Shown here one piece after another: positions 32,826-42,050 of a stretch of DNA of 59,437 nt (positions are counted from its first letter, which is position 1; each line of letters opens with the position of its first letter). Source of the DNA: Mycobacterium scrofulaceum (lineage in GTDB: Bacteria > Actinomycetota > Actinomycetes > Mycobacteriales > Mycobacteriaceae); NCBI RefSeq assembly GCF_002086735.1, contig NZ_MVIJ01000035.1, forward strand, positions 1 through 59,437. The letters are read 5' to 3'. The notes beneath the pieces were generated by a model. It had not been told where the DNA came from. It saw only the letters and a list, made by a program, of their open reading frames with translations, and made no database searches. The position numbers were made by a program, and so were the translations under genes.

Positions 32826-33979
32826 AAGCAAAGCGGGAGACGCCGAATCGCCGCGGGAACCGCGACGGTTCCGTCCGGCGCGCCAGGCGCTCGACGGCCG
32901 ATCCCGGTTCGGTGCGCCGCACCCGACCGGGGCGGACCTCGGCGCCGACCCGCGAAAGCCGCGCGCCCAAGTCCGGTCCGCAGACCAGCCCGATCGCCCG
33001 GCCGGTCGAGAGGCCGGCGCGCCCCAAGAACACGAGTCAGGCCAAGGCGCGGGCCAAGGCGCGTAAAGCCAAGGCGCCCAGAGTTGTTCGTCCTCGCCTG
33101 AGCGAACGCCTGGCGACCCGGCTGGCTTCGATCGACCTGCGGCCGCGCACCCTGGCGAGCAAGGTCCCGTTCGTCGTGTTGGTCATCGGTGCGCTCGGCG
33201 TCGGTCTGGGTCTCACGCTGTGGTTGTCCACGGACTCCGCCGAGCGCTCCTACAAGCTGAGCCACGCCCGCGAGAAGACCCGGCTGCTGCAACAGCAGAA
33301 GGAGGCGCTGGAACGCGACGTGCGCGAGGCGGAATCCGCACCGGCCCTTGCGGAGGCGGCCCGCAAACAGGGCATGATCCCCACGCGCGACACCGCGCAC
33401 CTGGTCCAGGACCCGTCCGGGAACTGGGTGGTGGTCGGTACGCCGAAGCCGGCAGACGGGGTGCCGCCGCCACCGTTGAACAGCAAGCTTCCCGATCAGG
33501 CTCCGCCGCCCCCGGCGCCGCCAGCGCCGCAGCTGGAGGTGCCGGTCCGGGTGCAACCGGACCCCGCGGCGCCCGCGCCGGCGAGGTCCGGGCCCGAGGC
33601 GCTGCTGCGCGCACCGGACGGGGCGTCGACGCTGGGCGGCCAGCACCTGGGACAAGCCGGACCTCAGTTGCCGGGCATGCCGGCCGCCCCGGGGGTACCG
33701 GCCACCGGACAGGTTCCGGGCGCGCTGCCCGGGCTAGGCGCGCCGCTGCCGGGGCTGCCCGCGCCGGCGGCCCCCGCGCTCCCGCCGGTCCCCGCCGAGG
33801 TGCCGATCCCATTGGGCGGTATGCCTATCCCGCCCCCCGGACAGCTGCCCGCGCCGCTACCCGCCGAGGTGCCGGTCCCGGTCCAGCGCGGAATCCCCCC
33901 CGTCGTCCCGGGTGCGCCGGTGCTCGCGCCGCAGCCCGTGGCGCCGGGACCGGCCGCGACGCCAGGTGCGGCCCGGTGA
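32822..33979 (+). CDS. ftsL: FtsL-like divisome protein with long Pro-rich tail (Rv2164c-like)
   Basis: A 385-residue bitopic protein. A strongly basic cytoplasmic part (1-115) is followed by one transmembrane helix near 117-137 (PFVVLVIGALGVGLGLTLWL). The FtsL-type coiled coil comes next (LSHAREKTRLLQQQKEALER to about 185), ending in QGMIPTRDTAHLV. The remaining 170 residues are Pro/Ala/Gly/Val-rich low complexity (such as PGLPAPAAPALPPVPAEVPI), likely spanning the wall. It would recruit FtsQ, FtsW and PbpB to the septum. It overlaps rsmH by ATGA and pbpB by GTGA. Confidence 0.85.
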   Translation: MKAKRETPNRRGNRDGSVRRARRSTADPGSVRRTRPGRTSAPTRESRAPKSGPQTSPIARPVERPARPKNTSQAKARAKARKAKAPRVVRPRLSERLATRLASIDLRPRTLASKVPFVVLVIGALGVGLGLTLWLSTDSAERSYKLSHAREKTRLLQQQKEALERDVREAESAPALAEAARKQGMIPTRDTAHLVQDPSGNWVVVGTPKPADGVPPPPLNSKLPDQAPPPPAPPAPQLEVPVRVQPDPAAPAPARSGPEALLRAPDGASTLGGQHLGQAGPQLPGMPAAPGVPATGQVPGALPGLGAPLPGLPAPAAPALPPVPAEVPIPLGGMPIPPPGQLPAPLPAEVPVPVQRGIPPVVPGAPVLAPQPVAPGPAATPGAAR

Positions 33980-36042
33980 GCCGCGGCGACTCCATCCGCG
34001 CCCGCCGGTCGGAACCGTCGCGCGGTCCCCGTAAGGCGCAGGACGGCAAGGCGGTTCGCCAGCCGAAGCGGCGCGCCAAGCAACAGCAAGCCGCGGATGT
34101 CCGCGAGCCGAAGCGGTTCCGGAAGGCCAAGGCGGACAAGGTCTCCAACAAGGGCCGCCCGGCCGACCGGCTGGACGCGGTGGCGACCGGGCACTCGGCG
34201 CGGGAGCGGCGCACCCGGCAGCTCGTGCAGGCGGGCACGCGCGGCGCGTCGTTCGTCTTCCGGCATCGCGCCGGCAACGCGGCCATCGGGTTCTTGATCG
34301 TGGTGGCGGCGGTGCAATTGTTCGTCCTGCAGGTCACCAACGCCCCGACGCTGCGCGCCCAGGCCGCGAGCCAGCTCAAAGTCACCGACGTAGAGAAGGC
34401 GGTGCGCGGCAGCATCGTCGACCGCAATAAGGACCAGCTGGCGTTCACCACCGAGTCGCGGGCGCTGACGTTCCAGCCCAAGAGGATTCGCAAGCAGCTG
34501 GACGAGGCCAGGAACAAGAACTCGGCGGCCCCCGACCCCCAGCAGCGACTGCGGGACATCGCCAAGGAGGTCGCGACTCGGTTGGGTAACAAGCCGGATT
34601 CCGCGACCGTGTTGAAGAAGCTGCAAAGCGACGAGAACTTCGTCTATCTGGCGCGCGCCGTCGACCCCGCCGTCGCCAGCGCCATCTCCGACAAGTACCC
34701 CGAAGTCGGATCGGAGCGGCAGGATCTGCGGCAGTACCCCGGCGGGTCACTCGCGGCCAACATCGTCGGCGGCATCGACTGGGACGGCCACGGACTGCTG
34801 GGCCTCGAGGAGTCCCTGGACTCGGTGCTGTCCGGCACCGACGGCTCGGTCACCTACGACCGCGGATCCGACGGCGTCGTCATTCCCGGCAGCTACCGCA
34901 ACCGGCACCGGGCGGTCAACGGTTCGATGGTCCAGCTGACCCTCGACGACGACATCCAGTTCTACGTGCAGCAGCAGGTCCAGCAGGCCAAGGATCTTTC
35001 CGGCGCGCACAATGTTTCGGCCGTCGTGCTGGACTCGAAGACCGGCGAAGTGCTGGCCATGGCCAACGACAACACCTTCGACCCGTCGCAGGACATCGGG
35101 CGCCAGGGCGACAAACAGCTGGGCAACCTGGCGGTGTCCTCACCGTTCGAGCCCGGCTCGGTGAACAAGGTCATCACCGCGTCGTCGGTGATCGAGTACG
35201 GCCTGTCCAACCCCGACGAAGTGCTGCAGGTGCCCGGGTCGATCCAGATGGGTGGGGTGTCCATCCACGACGCGTGGGATCACGGCGTGATGCCCTACAC
35301 CACCACCGGCGTGTTCGGAAAGTCCTCCAACGTCGGCACGTTGATGCTCGCCCAGCGCGTCGGCCCGGAGCGCTTCTACGACATGGTCCGCAAATTCGGG
35401 CTGGGCCAACGCACCAACGTGGGGCTGCCCGGGGAAAGCGCCGGGCTGGTGCCGCCGATCGACCAATGGTCGGGCAGTACCTTCTCGAACCTGCCGATCG
35501 GGCAAGGTCTTTCGATGACACTGCTGCAGATGGCCGGCATGTACCAGACGATCGCCAACGACGGGGTGCGGATACCGCCGCGGATCGTCAAGGCCACCAT
35601 CGCGCCCGACGGCACCCGCACCGAAGAGCCGCGCCCCGAAGGCGTGCGGGTGGTCTCGGCGCAGACGGCGCAGACCGTGCGCAACATGCTGCGCGCCGTC
35701 GTGCAACGCGACCCGATGGGGTACCAGCAGGGCACGGGGTCCGCCGCGGCGGTGACGGGCTATCAGATGGCGGGCAAGACGGGCACCGCGCAGCAGATCA
35801 ACCCGGCCTGCGGCTGCTACTTCGACAACGTGTACTGGATCACCTTCGCCGGCATGGCCACCGTCGACAACCCGCGTTACGTCATCGGCATCATGATGGA
35901 CAACCCGGATCGCAACGCGGACGGTACGCCGGGCCATTCGGCGGCCCCGCTGTTCCACAACATCGCCGGCTGGCTGATGCAGCGCGAGAACGTCCCGCTC
36001 TCGCCCGACCCGGGCCCGCCGCTGACGTTGCAGGCCACCTAG
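33976..36042 (+). CDS. pbpB: Septal penicillin-binding protein PbpB (FtsI/PBP3, class B)
   Basis: A 688-residue DD-transpeptidase of the divisome. It has a basic cytoplasmic tail (1-95), one transmembrane helix near 98-118 (AAIGFLIVVAAVQLFVLQV), the class B dimerisation domain (130-330) and the transpeptidase domain. Active-site motifs: SVNK (SxxK, in FEPGSVNK) near residue 395, SSN in GKSSNVGTL near 450, and KTGT in MAGKTGTAQQ near 600. NPACGCYF just after KTGT is a mycobacterial insertion. GTG 33976 overlaps the ftsL stop. It works with FtsW to synthesise septal peptidoglycan. A 252-base gap with short repeats separates it from murE. Confidence 0.96.
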   Translation: MSRGDSIRARRSEPSRGPRKAQDGKAVRQPKRRAKQQQAADVREPKRFRKAKADKVSNKGRPADRLDAVATGHSARERRTRQLVQAGTRGASFVFRHRAGNAAIGFLIVVAAVQLFVLQVTNAPTLRAQAASQLKVTDVEKAVRGSIVDRNKDQLAFTTESRALTFQPKRIRKQLDEARNKNSAAPDPQQRLRDIAKEVATRLGNKPDSATVLKKLQSDENFVYLARAVDPAVASAISDKYPEVGSERQDLRQYPGGSLAANIVGGIDWDGHGLLGLEESLDSVLSGTDGSVTYDRGSDGVVIPGSYRNRHRAVNGSMVQLTLDDDIQFYVQQQVQQAKDLSGAHNVSAVVLDSKTGEVLAMANDNTFDPSQDIGRQGDKQLGNLAVSSPFEPGSVNKVITASSVIEYGLSNPDEVLQVPGSIQMGGVSIHDAWDHGVMPYTTTGVFGKSSNVGTLMLAQRVGPERFYDMVRKFGLGQRTNVGLPGESAGLVPPIDQWSGSTFSNLPIGQGLSMTLLQMAGMYQTIANDGVRIPPRIVKATIAPDGTRTEEPRPEGVRVVSAQTAQTVRNMLRAVVQRDPMGYQQGTGSAAAVTGYQMAGKTGTAQQINPACGCYFDNVYWITFAGMATVDNPRYVIGIMMDNPDRNADGTPGHSAAPLFHNIAGWLMQRENVPLSPDPGPPLTLQAT

Positions 36043-36153
36043 CTGTACTCGGCCGTCTGACCCGGCGGCGATCGCAAGCGCGGCGATCGATTGTGCGGTG
36101 ACGGCGTTGGGTGTGCGCTCAGGGCGGAATTCGGGCGGATATCACGCCCTCAG

Positions 36154-36213
36154 CGCACGCTGAAGGCCCTCGACGCACACTGCAGGCCCTCGGGCACCCT
36201 GAAGGACGCTCAA
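36154..36213. repeat. Degenerate 20-bp tandem repeat, three copies
   Basis: Units of the form CGCACGCTGAAGGCCCTCGA lie at 36154-36173, 36174-36193 and 36194-36213, with four to six differences between copies. They occupy the pbpB-murE gap, where as I recall M. tuberculosis carries a PE_PGRS gene and several others. No ORF with coding character is visible in the gap here. Confidence 0.7.
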
Positions 36214-36294
36214 CCGACGAGCCACCTGGGCGGCAGGTGCTTCTCGGTAGGGTGTCATGGCCGATCATGAGGATCACGTGCGTGGACGGGAGGT

Positions 36295-37851
36295 GTGTCG
36301 GTGCCCACTGGTTTGCGGCCCAGCGCTGGCGCGGGCACGCCGTTGCCCGCGCTGGCCGCGCAGGTCGGGGCGGTTCTCGCCGACCGGGCCGCGGCGGTGC
36401 CCGACGTGGCCGTCACCGGCGTGACGCTGCGCGCCCAGGACGTGCGGCCCGGCGACCTGTTCGCGGCCCTGCCCGGCTCGTCGACGCACGGCGCCCGGTA
36501 CGCGGCCGAGGCGATCGACCGCGGCGCGGTCGCCGTCCTGACCGACGCCGACGGGGTCGGGGAGATGGGCGCTTCGGCCTCGGCCGTGCCGACACTGGTG
36601 CACCCGGGGCCCCGCGGCGTGCTCGGCGCCCTGGCGGCGGCGGTGTATGGCAACCCGTCGGAGCGCACGACGGTCATCGGGATCACCGGAACCTCCGGCA
36701 AGACCACCACCACCTATCTGGTCGAATCCGGGCTGCGCGCCGCCGGGCGCACGGCCGGCCTGATCGGCACCGTCGGCATCCGCATCGACGGCGCCGACGT
36801 GCCGAGCGCGCTGACCACCCCGGAGGCTCCCGCCCTGCAGGCGCTGTTCGCGGCGATGGCCGAGCGCGGGGTGGACACCGTCGTCATGGAGGTGTCCAGC
36901 CACGCGCTGGCGCTGGGCCGGGTCGACGGCACCGGATTCGCGGTCGGCGCCTTCACCAACCTGTCGCGCGACCACCTCGACTTTCACCCCACCATGGCCG
37001 ACTACTTCGAGGCCAAGGCGAAGCTGTTCGATCCCGCGTCGCCACTGCGGGCGCGCCGGGTGGTGGTCTGCATCGACGACGAGGCCGGGCGCGCCATGGC
37101 CGTGAGGGCCATGAAGGGTGGGGCGGCCGCGATCACCGTCAGCGCCGCCGGCCAGCCCGCGCACTGGCGCGCCATGGACGTCATCCCGCTGGGCACCGGC
37201 GGGCAGCAGTTCACCGCGACCGACCCCGCCGGCGTGCGCCACCGCGTCGGCATCCGGCAGCCCGGGCATTACAACGTCGCCAATTGTCTCGTGGCGCTGG
37301 CCATTCTGGATGCGGTGGGGGTTTCGCCCGAGCAGGCGGCGCCGGGGCTGCTGGAAACCCGGGTGCCGGGCCGCATGGAAGAAATCGACTGCGGCCAGGA
37401 TTTCCTCGCCCTGGTCGACTACGCGCACAAGCCGGGTGCGCTGCGGGCGGTGCTGACCACCCTGGCCCGCCCCGGGCGCCGGCTGGCGGTGGTGTTCGGC
37501 GCCGGCGGCGAGCGCGATCCCGGCAAGCGGGCGCCGATGGGCGCGACCGCGGCCGAGCTGGCCGACCTCGTCGTCGTCACCGACGACAACCCGCGCGGCG
37601 AGGATCCCGCCGCGATCCGCCGGGAGATCCTCGCCGGGGCGGCCGCCGGCGGCGGTGCGGCCGAGGTGGTCGAGATCGGCGACCGGCGCGCGGCGATCGA
37701 ACGCGCCGTGGCCTGGGCCGGCCCGGGCGACGTGGTCCTGGTGGCGGGCAAAGGCCACGAAACGGGGCAGCGCGCCGCGGGGGAGGTCCGCCCGTTCGAC
37801 GACCGGGTGGAGCTGGCGGACGCGCTCAAGGCCCTGAGGGGCCGGTCATGA
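36295..37851 (+). CDS. murE: UDP-N-acetylmuramoyl-L-alanyl-D-glutamate-2,6-diaminopimelate ligase
   Basis: A 518-residue Mur ligase that adds meso-diaminopimelate to UDP-MurNAc-L-Ala-D-Glu. The ATP loop is GITGTSGKTTTTYLVESGL near residue 125. The carbamylated-lysine region DYFEAKAKLF is near 235. The DAP-selecting DNPRGEDP is near 428 and the late KGHETGQ near 485. The DNPR motif distinguishes DAP-adding from lysine-adding enzymes and fits a mycobacterial wall. The start is GTG 36295 after GACGGGAGGT; a second GTG two codons on is possible. The stop overlaps murF (ATGA). Confidence 0.96.
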   Translation: MSVPTGLRPSAGAGTPLPALAAQVGAVLADRAAAVPDVAVTGVTLRAQDVRPGDLFAALPGSSTHGARYAAEAIDRGAVAVLTDADGVGEMGASASAVPTLVHPGPRGVLGALAAAVYGNPSERTTVIGITGTSGKTTTTYLVESGLRAAGRTAGLIGTVGIRIDGADVPSALTTPEAPALQALFAAMAERGVDTVVMEVSSHALALGRVDGTGFAVGAFTNLSRDHLDFHPTMADYFEAKAKLFDPASPLRARRVVVCIDDEAGRAMAVRAMKGGAAAITVSAAGQPAHWRAMDVIPLGTGGQQFTATDPAGVRHRVGIRQPGHYNVANCLVALAILDAVGVSPEQAAPGLLETRVPGRMEEIDCGQDFLALVDYAHKPGALRAVLTTLARPGRRLAVVFGAGGERDPGKRAPMGATAAELADLVVVTDDNPRGEDPAAIRREILAGAAAGGGAAEVVEIGDRRAAIERAVAWAGPGDVVLVAGKGHETGQRAAGEVRPFDDRVELADALKALRGRS

Positions 37852-39509
37852 TCGACCTGACCGTCGCGCAGATCGCCGACATCGTGGGCGGCACGCTGGC
37901 CGGCATCTCGCCACAGGAAGCCGCCGAGCTGCGCGTCACCGGCAGCGTCGAATTCGACTCCCGCGCCGTGGGTCCCGGCGGGTTGTTCCTCGCGCTGCCG
38001 GGGGCCCACGCCGACGGGCACGACTACGCGGGCGCCGCGGCGGAGGCCGGCGCGGTCGCCGCGCTGGCCGCCCGGCCGGTGGGGGTGCCGGCCGTCGTGG
38101 TGCCCCCGGTGCCGCAAGCCCCCGACGGCCTGGCCGGGGTGCTCGAACACGACACCGACGGCTCGGGCGCGGCGGTGCTGGCCGCCCTGGCCAAGCTGGC
38201 CAAGGCGGTGGCCGCGGAGCTGGTGGCCGGCGGGCTCACCATCATCGGGATCACCGGCTCGTCGGGCAAGACGTCGACCAAAGATCTGGTGGCCGCGGTG
38301 CTCGAGCCGCTGGGCGAGGTGGTGGCCCCGCCCGGCTCGTTCAACAACGAGCTTGGACACCCGTGGACGGTGCTGCGCGCGACGCGGCGCACCGACTACC
38401 TGGTCCTCGAGATGTCGGCCCGCCACCCCGGCAACATCGCCGCGCTGGCCGAGATCGCGCCGCCGTCGATCGGGGTGGTCCTTAACGTCGGCACCGCCCA
38501 CCTGGGCGAGTTCGGTTCCCGCGAGGCCATCGCGCGCACCAAAGCCGAACTGCCCCAAGCGGTCCCGTCGTCCGGTGTGGTCGTCCTCAACGTCGACGAC
38601 CCGGTGGTGGCGGCGATGGCCAGCGTCACCGGCGCGTGGGTGGTCCGGGTCAGCCGATCCAGCCACACCGATTCCGGGCCCAGCGACGTCTGGGCCGACG
38701 GAGTGTCGCTGGACGAACTGGCCAGGCCGCGCTTTACCCTGCACGCGATGAACGCCCAAGGCACGGTGGAGGTCGGGGTGCAGCTGGGCGTGTCCGGCGA
38801 CCACCAGGTCACCAACGCCCTGTGCGCCGGGGCCGTGGCGCTGCAGTGCGGGGCCACGGTCGAGCAGGTCGCCGCCGCGCTGGAGCAGGCCGGGCCGGTC
38901 TCACGGCACCGGATGCACGTGACGACGCGCGCGGACGGGGTCACGGTCATCGACGACGCCTACAACGCCAACCCCGACTCGATGCGGGCCGGTCTGCAGG
39001 CGCTGGCCTGGATCGCCCACGGCGATGGCGCCGGCGGAAAGCGCAGGAGCTGGGCGGTGCTCGGCGAAATGGCCGAGCTCGGCGACGACGCGGTAGCCGA
39101 GCACGATCGCATCGGCCGGCTGGCGGTGCGCTTAGATGTGTCTCGACTTGTTGTCGTGGGAAGTGGGAGGTCGATGAGCGCCATGCACCACGGAGCGGTC
39201 ATGGAAGGCTCGTGGGGAGCCTCCGGTGAGAGGGGGGCGGTCACCGTGGCCGACGCCGACGCCGCCCTGGCGCTGTTGCGGGCCGAGCTGCGGCCCGGCG
39301 ACGTCGTCCTGGTCAAGGCCTCCAATGCCGCCGGGCTGGGGGCGCTGGCCGACGCGCTGGCCCGTGACGATCGCGAGGGCGGCGAAGCCGGGCGAAGCGG
39401 GTCGTCACGATTGGGCGGTGACGATCGCGAGGGCGGCGAAGCCGGGCGAAGCGGGCCGTCACCATTGAGCGAGGGTCCCGCGAACACCGGCGGCGGGACG
39501 GGCTCGTGA
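37848..39509 (+). CDS. murF: UDP-N-acetylmuramoyl-tripeptide-D-alanyl-D-alanine ligase
   Basis: A 553-residue Mur ligase that adds D-Ala-D-Ala to the UDP-MurNAc tripeptide. The ATP loop is GITGSSGKTSTKDLVAAVL near residue 135. Further Mur signatures are LEMSARHPGNIAALAEIAPP, NVGTAHLGEFGSREAIARTK and VIDDAYNANPDSMRAGLQAL. The protein is about 40 residues longer than I expect. The excess includes a C-terminal tail built from two 18-codon repeats (DDREGGEAGRSG twice, encoded by the 54-bp duplication at 39364-39471). ATG 37848 overlaps the murE stop, and the murF stop overlaps mraY (GTGA). Confidence 0.95.
   Translation: MIDLTVAQIADIVGGTLAGISPQEAAELRVTGSVEFDSRAVGPGGLFLALPGAHADGHDYAGAAAEAGAVAALAARPVGVPAVVVPPVPQAPDGLAGVLEHDTDGSGAAVLAALAKLAKAVAAELVAGGLTIIGITGSSGKTSTKDLVAAVLEPLGEVVAPPGSFNNELGHPWTVLRATRRTDYLVLEMSARHPGNIAALAEIAPPSIGVVLNVGTAHLGEFGSREAIARTKAELPQAVPSSGVVVLNVDDPVVAAMASVTGAWVVRVSRSSHTDSGPSDVWADGVSLDELARPRFTLHAMNAQGTVEVGVQLGVSGDHQVTNALCAGAVALQCGATVEQVAAALEQAGPVSRHRMHVTTRADGVTVIDDAYNANPDSMRAGLQALAWIAHGDGAGGKRRSWAVLGEMAELGDDAVAEHDRIGRLAVRLDVSRLVVVGSGRSMSAMHHGAVMEGSWGASGERGAVTVADADAALALLRAELRPGDVVLVKASNAAGLGALADALARDDREGGEAGRSGSSRLGGDDREGGEAGRSGPSPLSEGPANTGGGTGS
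39364..39471. repeat. 54-bp tandem duplication inside the murF 3' end
   Basis: Two copies, 39364-39417 and 39418-39471, each start GTGACGATCGCGAGGGCGGC and contain GAAGCCGGGCGAAGCGGG; they differ at only a few bases near the end. The unit is flanked by GTGACGA and its complement TCGTCAC, so each copy can fold back on itself. At 54 bases (18 codons) it keeps the reading frame. It resembles mycobacterial interspersed repeat units. Confidence 0.92.
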
Positions 39510-40585
39510 GGCAGATCCTCATCGCGGTGGCCGTCGCGCTCGCCGTGTCAATCCTGTTGACCCCGGCCCTGATTCGGCTATTCACCCGGCAGGGTTTCGG
39601 CCACCACATCCGCGAGGACGGCCCGCCCAGCCATCACACCAAGCGGGGCACGCCGTCGATGGGCGGAGTGGCCATCCTGGCCGGTATCTGGGCGGGTTAC
39701 CTGGGCACGCACCTGGCCGGGCTGGCGTTCGACGGGGAGGGCGTCTCGGCGTCCGGTCTGCTGGTTTTGGGTCTGGCCACCGTGCTCGGAGGCGTCGGCT
39801 TCCTCGACGACCTGATCAAGATCCGCCGCTCGCGCAACCTCGGGCTGAACAAGACCACCAAGACGATCGGGCAGGTGGCCGCCGCGGTGCTGTTCGGGGT
39901 GCTGGCGTTGCGGTTTCGCAACGGCAGCGGGTTGACGCCGGCCAGCTCGGACCTGTCGTACGTGCGCGAGATCGCCACCGTCACGTTGGTGCCGGGCCTG
40001 TTCGTGTTGTTCTGCGTGGTCGTCGTCAGCGCCTGGTCCAACGCGGTCAACTTCACCGACGGCCTGGACGGGCTGGCCGCCGGCTGCATGGCGATGGTCA
40101 CCGCCGCCTACGTGCTGATCACCTTCTGGCAGTACCGCAACGCCTGCGTCACCGCGCCGGGCCTCGGCTGCTACAACGTGCGCGACCCGCTGGACCTGGC
40201 GCTGGTCGCGGCCGCCACCGCCGGCGCCTGCATCGGCTTCCTGTGGTGGAACGCCGCGCCCGCAAAGATTTTCATGGGCGACACGGGGTCGCTGGCCCTG
40301 GGCGGCATCATCGCCGGCCTGTCGGTCACCAGCCGCACCGAGATCCTCGCCGTCGTGCTGGGGGCGCTGTTCGTCGCCGAGGTCACCTCGGTGGTGCTGC
40401 AGATCCTCGCCTTCCGCACCACCGGCCGCCGGGTGTTCCGGATGGCGCCCTTTCACCACCATTTCGAGCTGGCCGGCTGGGCCGAAACGACCGTGATCAT
40501 CCGCTTCTGGCTGCTGACGGCCATCACCTGCGGTCTGGGCGTGGCGCTTTTCTACGGTGAATGGCTGGGCGCGATCGGTGCCTGA
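39506..40585 (+). CDS. mraY: Phospho-N-acetylmuramoyl-pentapeptide transferase
   Basis: A 359-residue integral membrane enzyme with about ten transmembrane helices. It transfers phospho-MurNAc-pentapeptide to decaprenyl phosphate, forming lipid I. Catalytic and magnesium-binding segments are visible: GGVGFLDDLIKI near residue 94, NFTDGLDGLAAG near 184, FMGDTGSLALGG near 256, and the HHH motif in APFHHHFELAGW near 313. GTG 39506 overlaps the murF stop. The 3' end overlaps murD by 29 bases. Confidence 0.96.
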   Translation: MRQILIAVAVALAVSILLTPALIRLFTRQGFGHHIREDGPPSHHTKRGTPSMGGVAILAGIWAGYLGTHLAGLAFDGEGVSASGLLVLGLATVLGGVGFLDDLIKIRRSRNLGLNKTTKTIGQVAAAVLFGVLALRFRNGSGLTPASSDLSYVREIATVTLVPGLFVLFCVVVVSAWSNAVNFTDGLDGLAAGCMAMVTAAYVLITFWQYRNACVTAPGLGCYNVRDPLDLALVAAATAGACIGFLWWNAAPAKIFMGDTGSLALGGIIAGLSVTSRTEILAVVLGALFVAEVTSVVLQILAFRTTGRRVFRMAPFHHHFELAGWAETTVIIRFWLLTAITCGLGVALFYGEWLGAIGA

Positions 40586-42044
40586 GCTGCCCGGGCTCGA
40601 CCCCTTGGCCCCGGGCGCGCCCGTGCTGGTGGCCGGGGGCGGCGTCACCGGCAAGGCGGTGCTGGCCGCCCTGTCCCGATTCGGCGCGGCGCCCACCCTG
40701 TGCGACGACGACCCGGTCACGCTGCGGCGCTACGCCGACACCGGGGTGGCGACCGCGACCATGTCGGCGGCCACGCAGCGCGTCGCCGCGTACGCCCTGG
40801 TGGTCACCAGCCCCGGGTTCGCGCCGGACACCCCGCTGCTGGTCGCGGCTGCGGCGGCGGGCGTGCCCGTCTGGGGCGACGTGGAATTGGCCTGGCGGCT
40901 GGACGCCGCGGGCCGGTACGGACCGCCGCGGCGCTGGCTGGTGGTGACCGGCACGAACGGCAAGACGACCACCACGTCGATGCTGCACGCCATGTTGACC
41001 GCCGCGGGCCGGCGCAGCGTGCTGTGCGGCAACATCGGCGATCCGGTCCTGGACGTGCTGGACAGCCCCGCCGACCTGCTGACCGTCGAGCTGTCCAGCT
41101 TCCAGCTGCACTGGGCGCCCTCGGTGCGGCCCGAGGCGGGTGTCGTCCTCAACATCGCGGAGGACCACCTGGACTGGCACGCCACGATGGCCGAGTACAC
41201 GGCCGCGAAGGCGCGGGCGCTCGACGGCCGGGTGGCCGTGGTCGGGCTCGACGACGCCCGGGCCGCCGCGTTGCTGGACACCGCCGCGGCGCCGGTGCGC
41301 GTCGGCTTCCGCCTGGGCGAGCCGGTGCCGGGCGAACTGGGCGTGCGCGACGGCCTGCTGATCGACCGCGCCTTCGCCGATGACCTCGCGCTGCTGCCCG
41401 TCGACTCGATCCCGGTGCCGGGACCGGTCGGGATCCTGGACGCCCTGGCCGCGGCGGCGCTGGCGCGCAGCGTCGGTGTGCCGCCCGACGCGATCGCGGA
41501 CGCGATCGCGGCCTTCCGGGTGGGCCGGCACCGCGCCGAGGTGGTCGCCGTCGCCGACGGGGTCACCTACGTCGACGACTCCAAGGCCACCAACCCGCAC
41601 GCGGCCGAGGCGTCCGTGCTGGCCTACCCGCGCGTGGTCTGGGTGGCCGGCGGTTTGCTCAAAGGCGCTTCGGTCGACGCCGAGGTCGCCAGGATGGCCC
41701 ACCGGCTGGTCGGCGCGGTGCTCATCGGGCGAGATCGCCAAGAGGTTGCAGAGGCGTTATCGCGACACGCGCCGGATGTCCCCGTCGTCCACGTTGTGAC
41801 AGGCGAGGATGCTGATATGAATGCGACGGCTGTGGTTATTGGTGCAAATGTGACAGAAGTGAAACATGCGGGCGGGGATCTCGGCGCTTCCGTCATGACC
41901 GCGGCCGTCGCCGCGGCCCGCAACCTCGCACGCCCCGGCGACACCGTGCTGCTGGCCCCCGCCGGCGCGTCGTTCGACCAGTTCAGCGGGTACGCCGACC
42001 GCGGCGACGCCTTCGCTGCCGCCGTGCGCGCGGCCACCCGGTAG
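40557..42044 (+). CDS. murD: UDP-N-acetylmuramoylalanine-D-glutamate ligase
   Basis: A 495-residue Mur ligase that adds D-glutamate to UDP-MurNAc-L-Ala. An N-terminal Rossmann-like UDP-binding domain (VLVAGGGVTGKAVLAAL) is followed by the ATP loop VVTGTNGKTTTTSMLHAML near residue 130. Then come the ELSSFQLHWAPSVRPEAGVV block near 180, and the C-terminal YVDDSKATNPHAAEASVLAY near 340. The last block, DTVLLAPAGASFDQFSGYAD, ends with the glutamate-binding loop. GTG 40557 lies within the end of mraY; an ATG at 40561 belongs to another frame. ftsW follows after six bases. Confidence 0.95.
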   Translation: MNGWARSVPELPGLDPLAPGAPVLVAGGGVTGKAVLAALSRFGAAPTLCDDDPVTLRRYADTGVATATMSAATQRVAAYALVVTSPGFAPDTPLLVAAAAAGVPVWGDVELAWRLDAAGRYGPPRRWLVVTGTNGKTTTTSMLHAMLTAAGRRSVLCGNIGDPVLDVLDSPADLLTVELSSFQLHWAPSVRPEAGVVLNIAEDHLDWHATMAEYTAAKARALDGRVAVVGLDDARAAALLDTAAAPVRVGFRLGEPVPGELGVRDGLLIDRAFADDLALLPVDSIPVPGPVGILDALAAAALARSVGVPPDAIADAIAAFRVGRHRAEVVAVADGVTYVDDSKATNPHAAEASVLAYPRVVWVAGGLLKGASVDAEVARMAHRLVGAVLIGRDRQEVAEALSRHAPDVPVVHVVTGEDADMNATAVVIGANVTEVKHAGGDLGASVMTAAVAAARNLARPGDTVLLAPAGASFDQFSGYADRGDAFAAAVRAATR

Positions 42045-42050
42045 GCGGGC

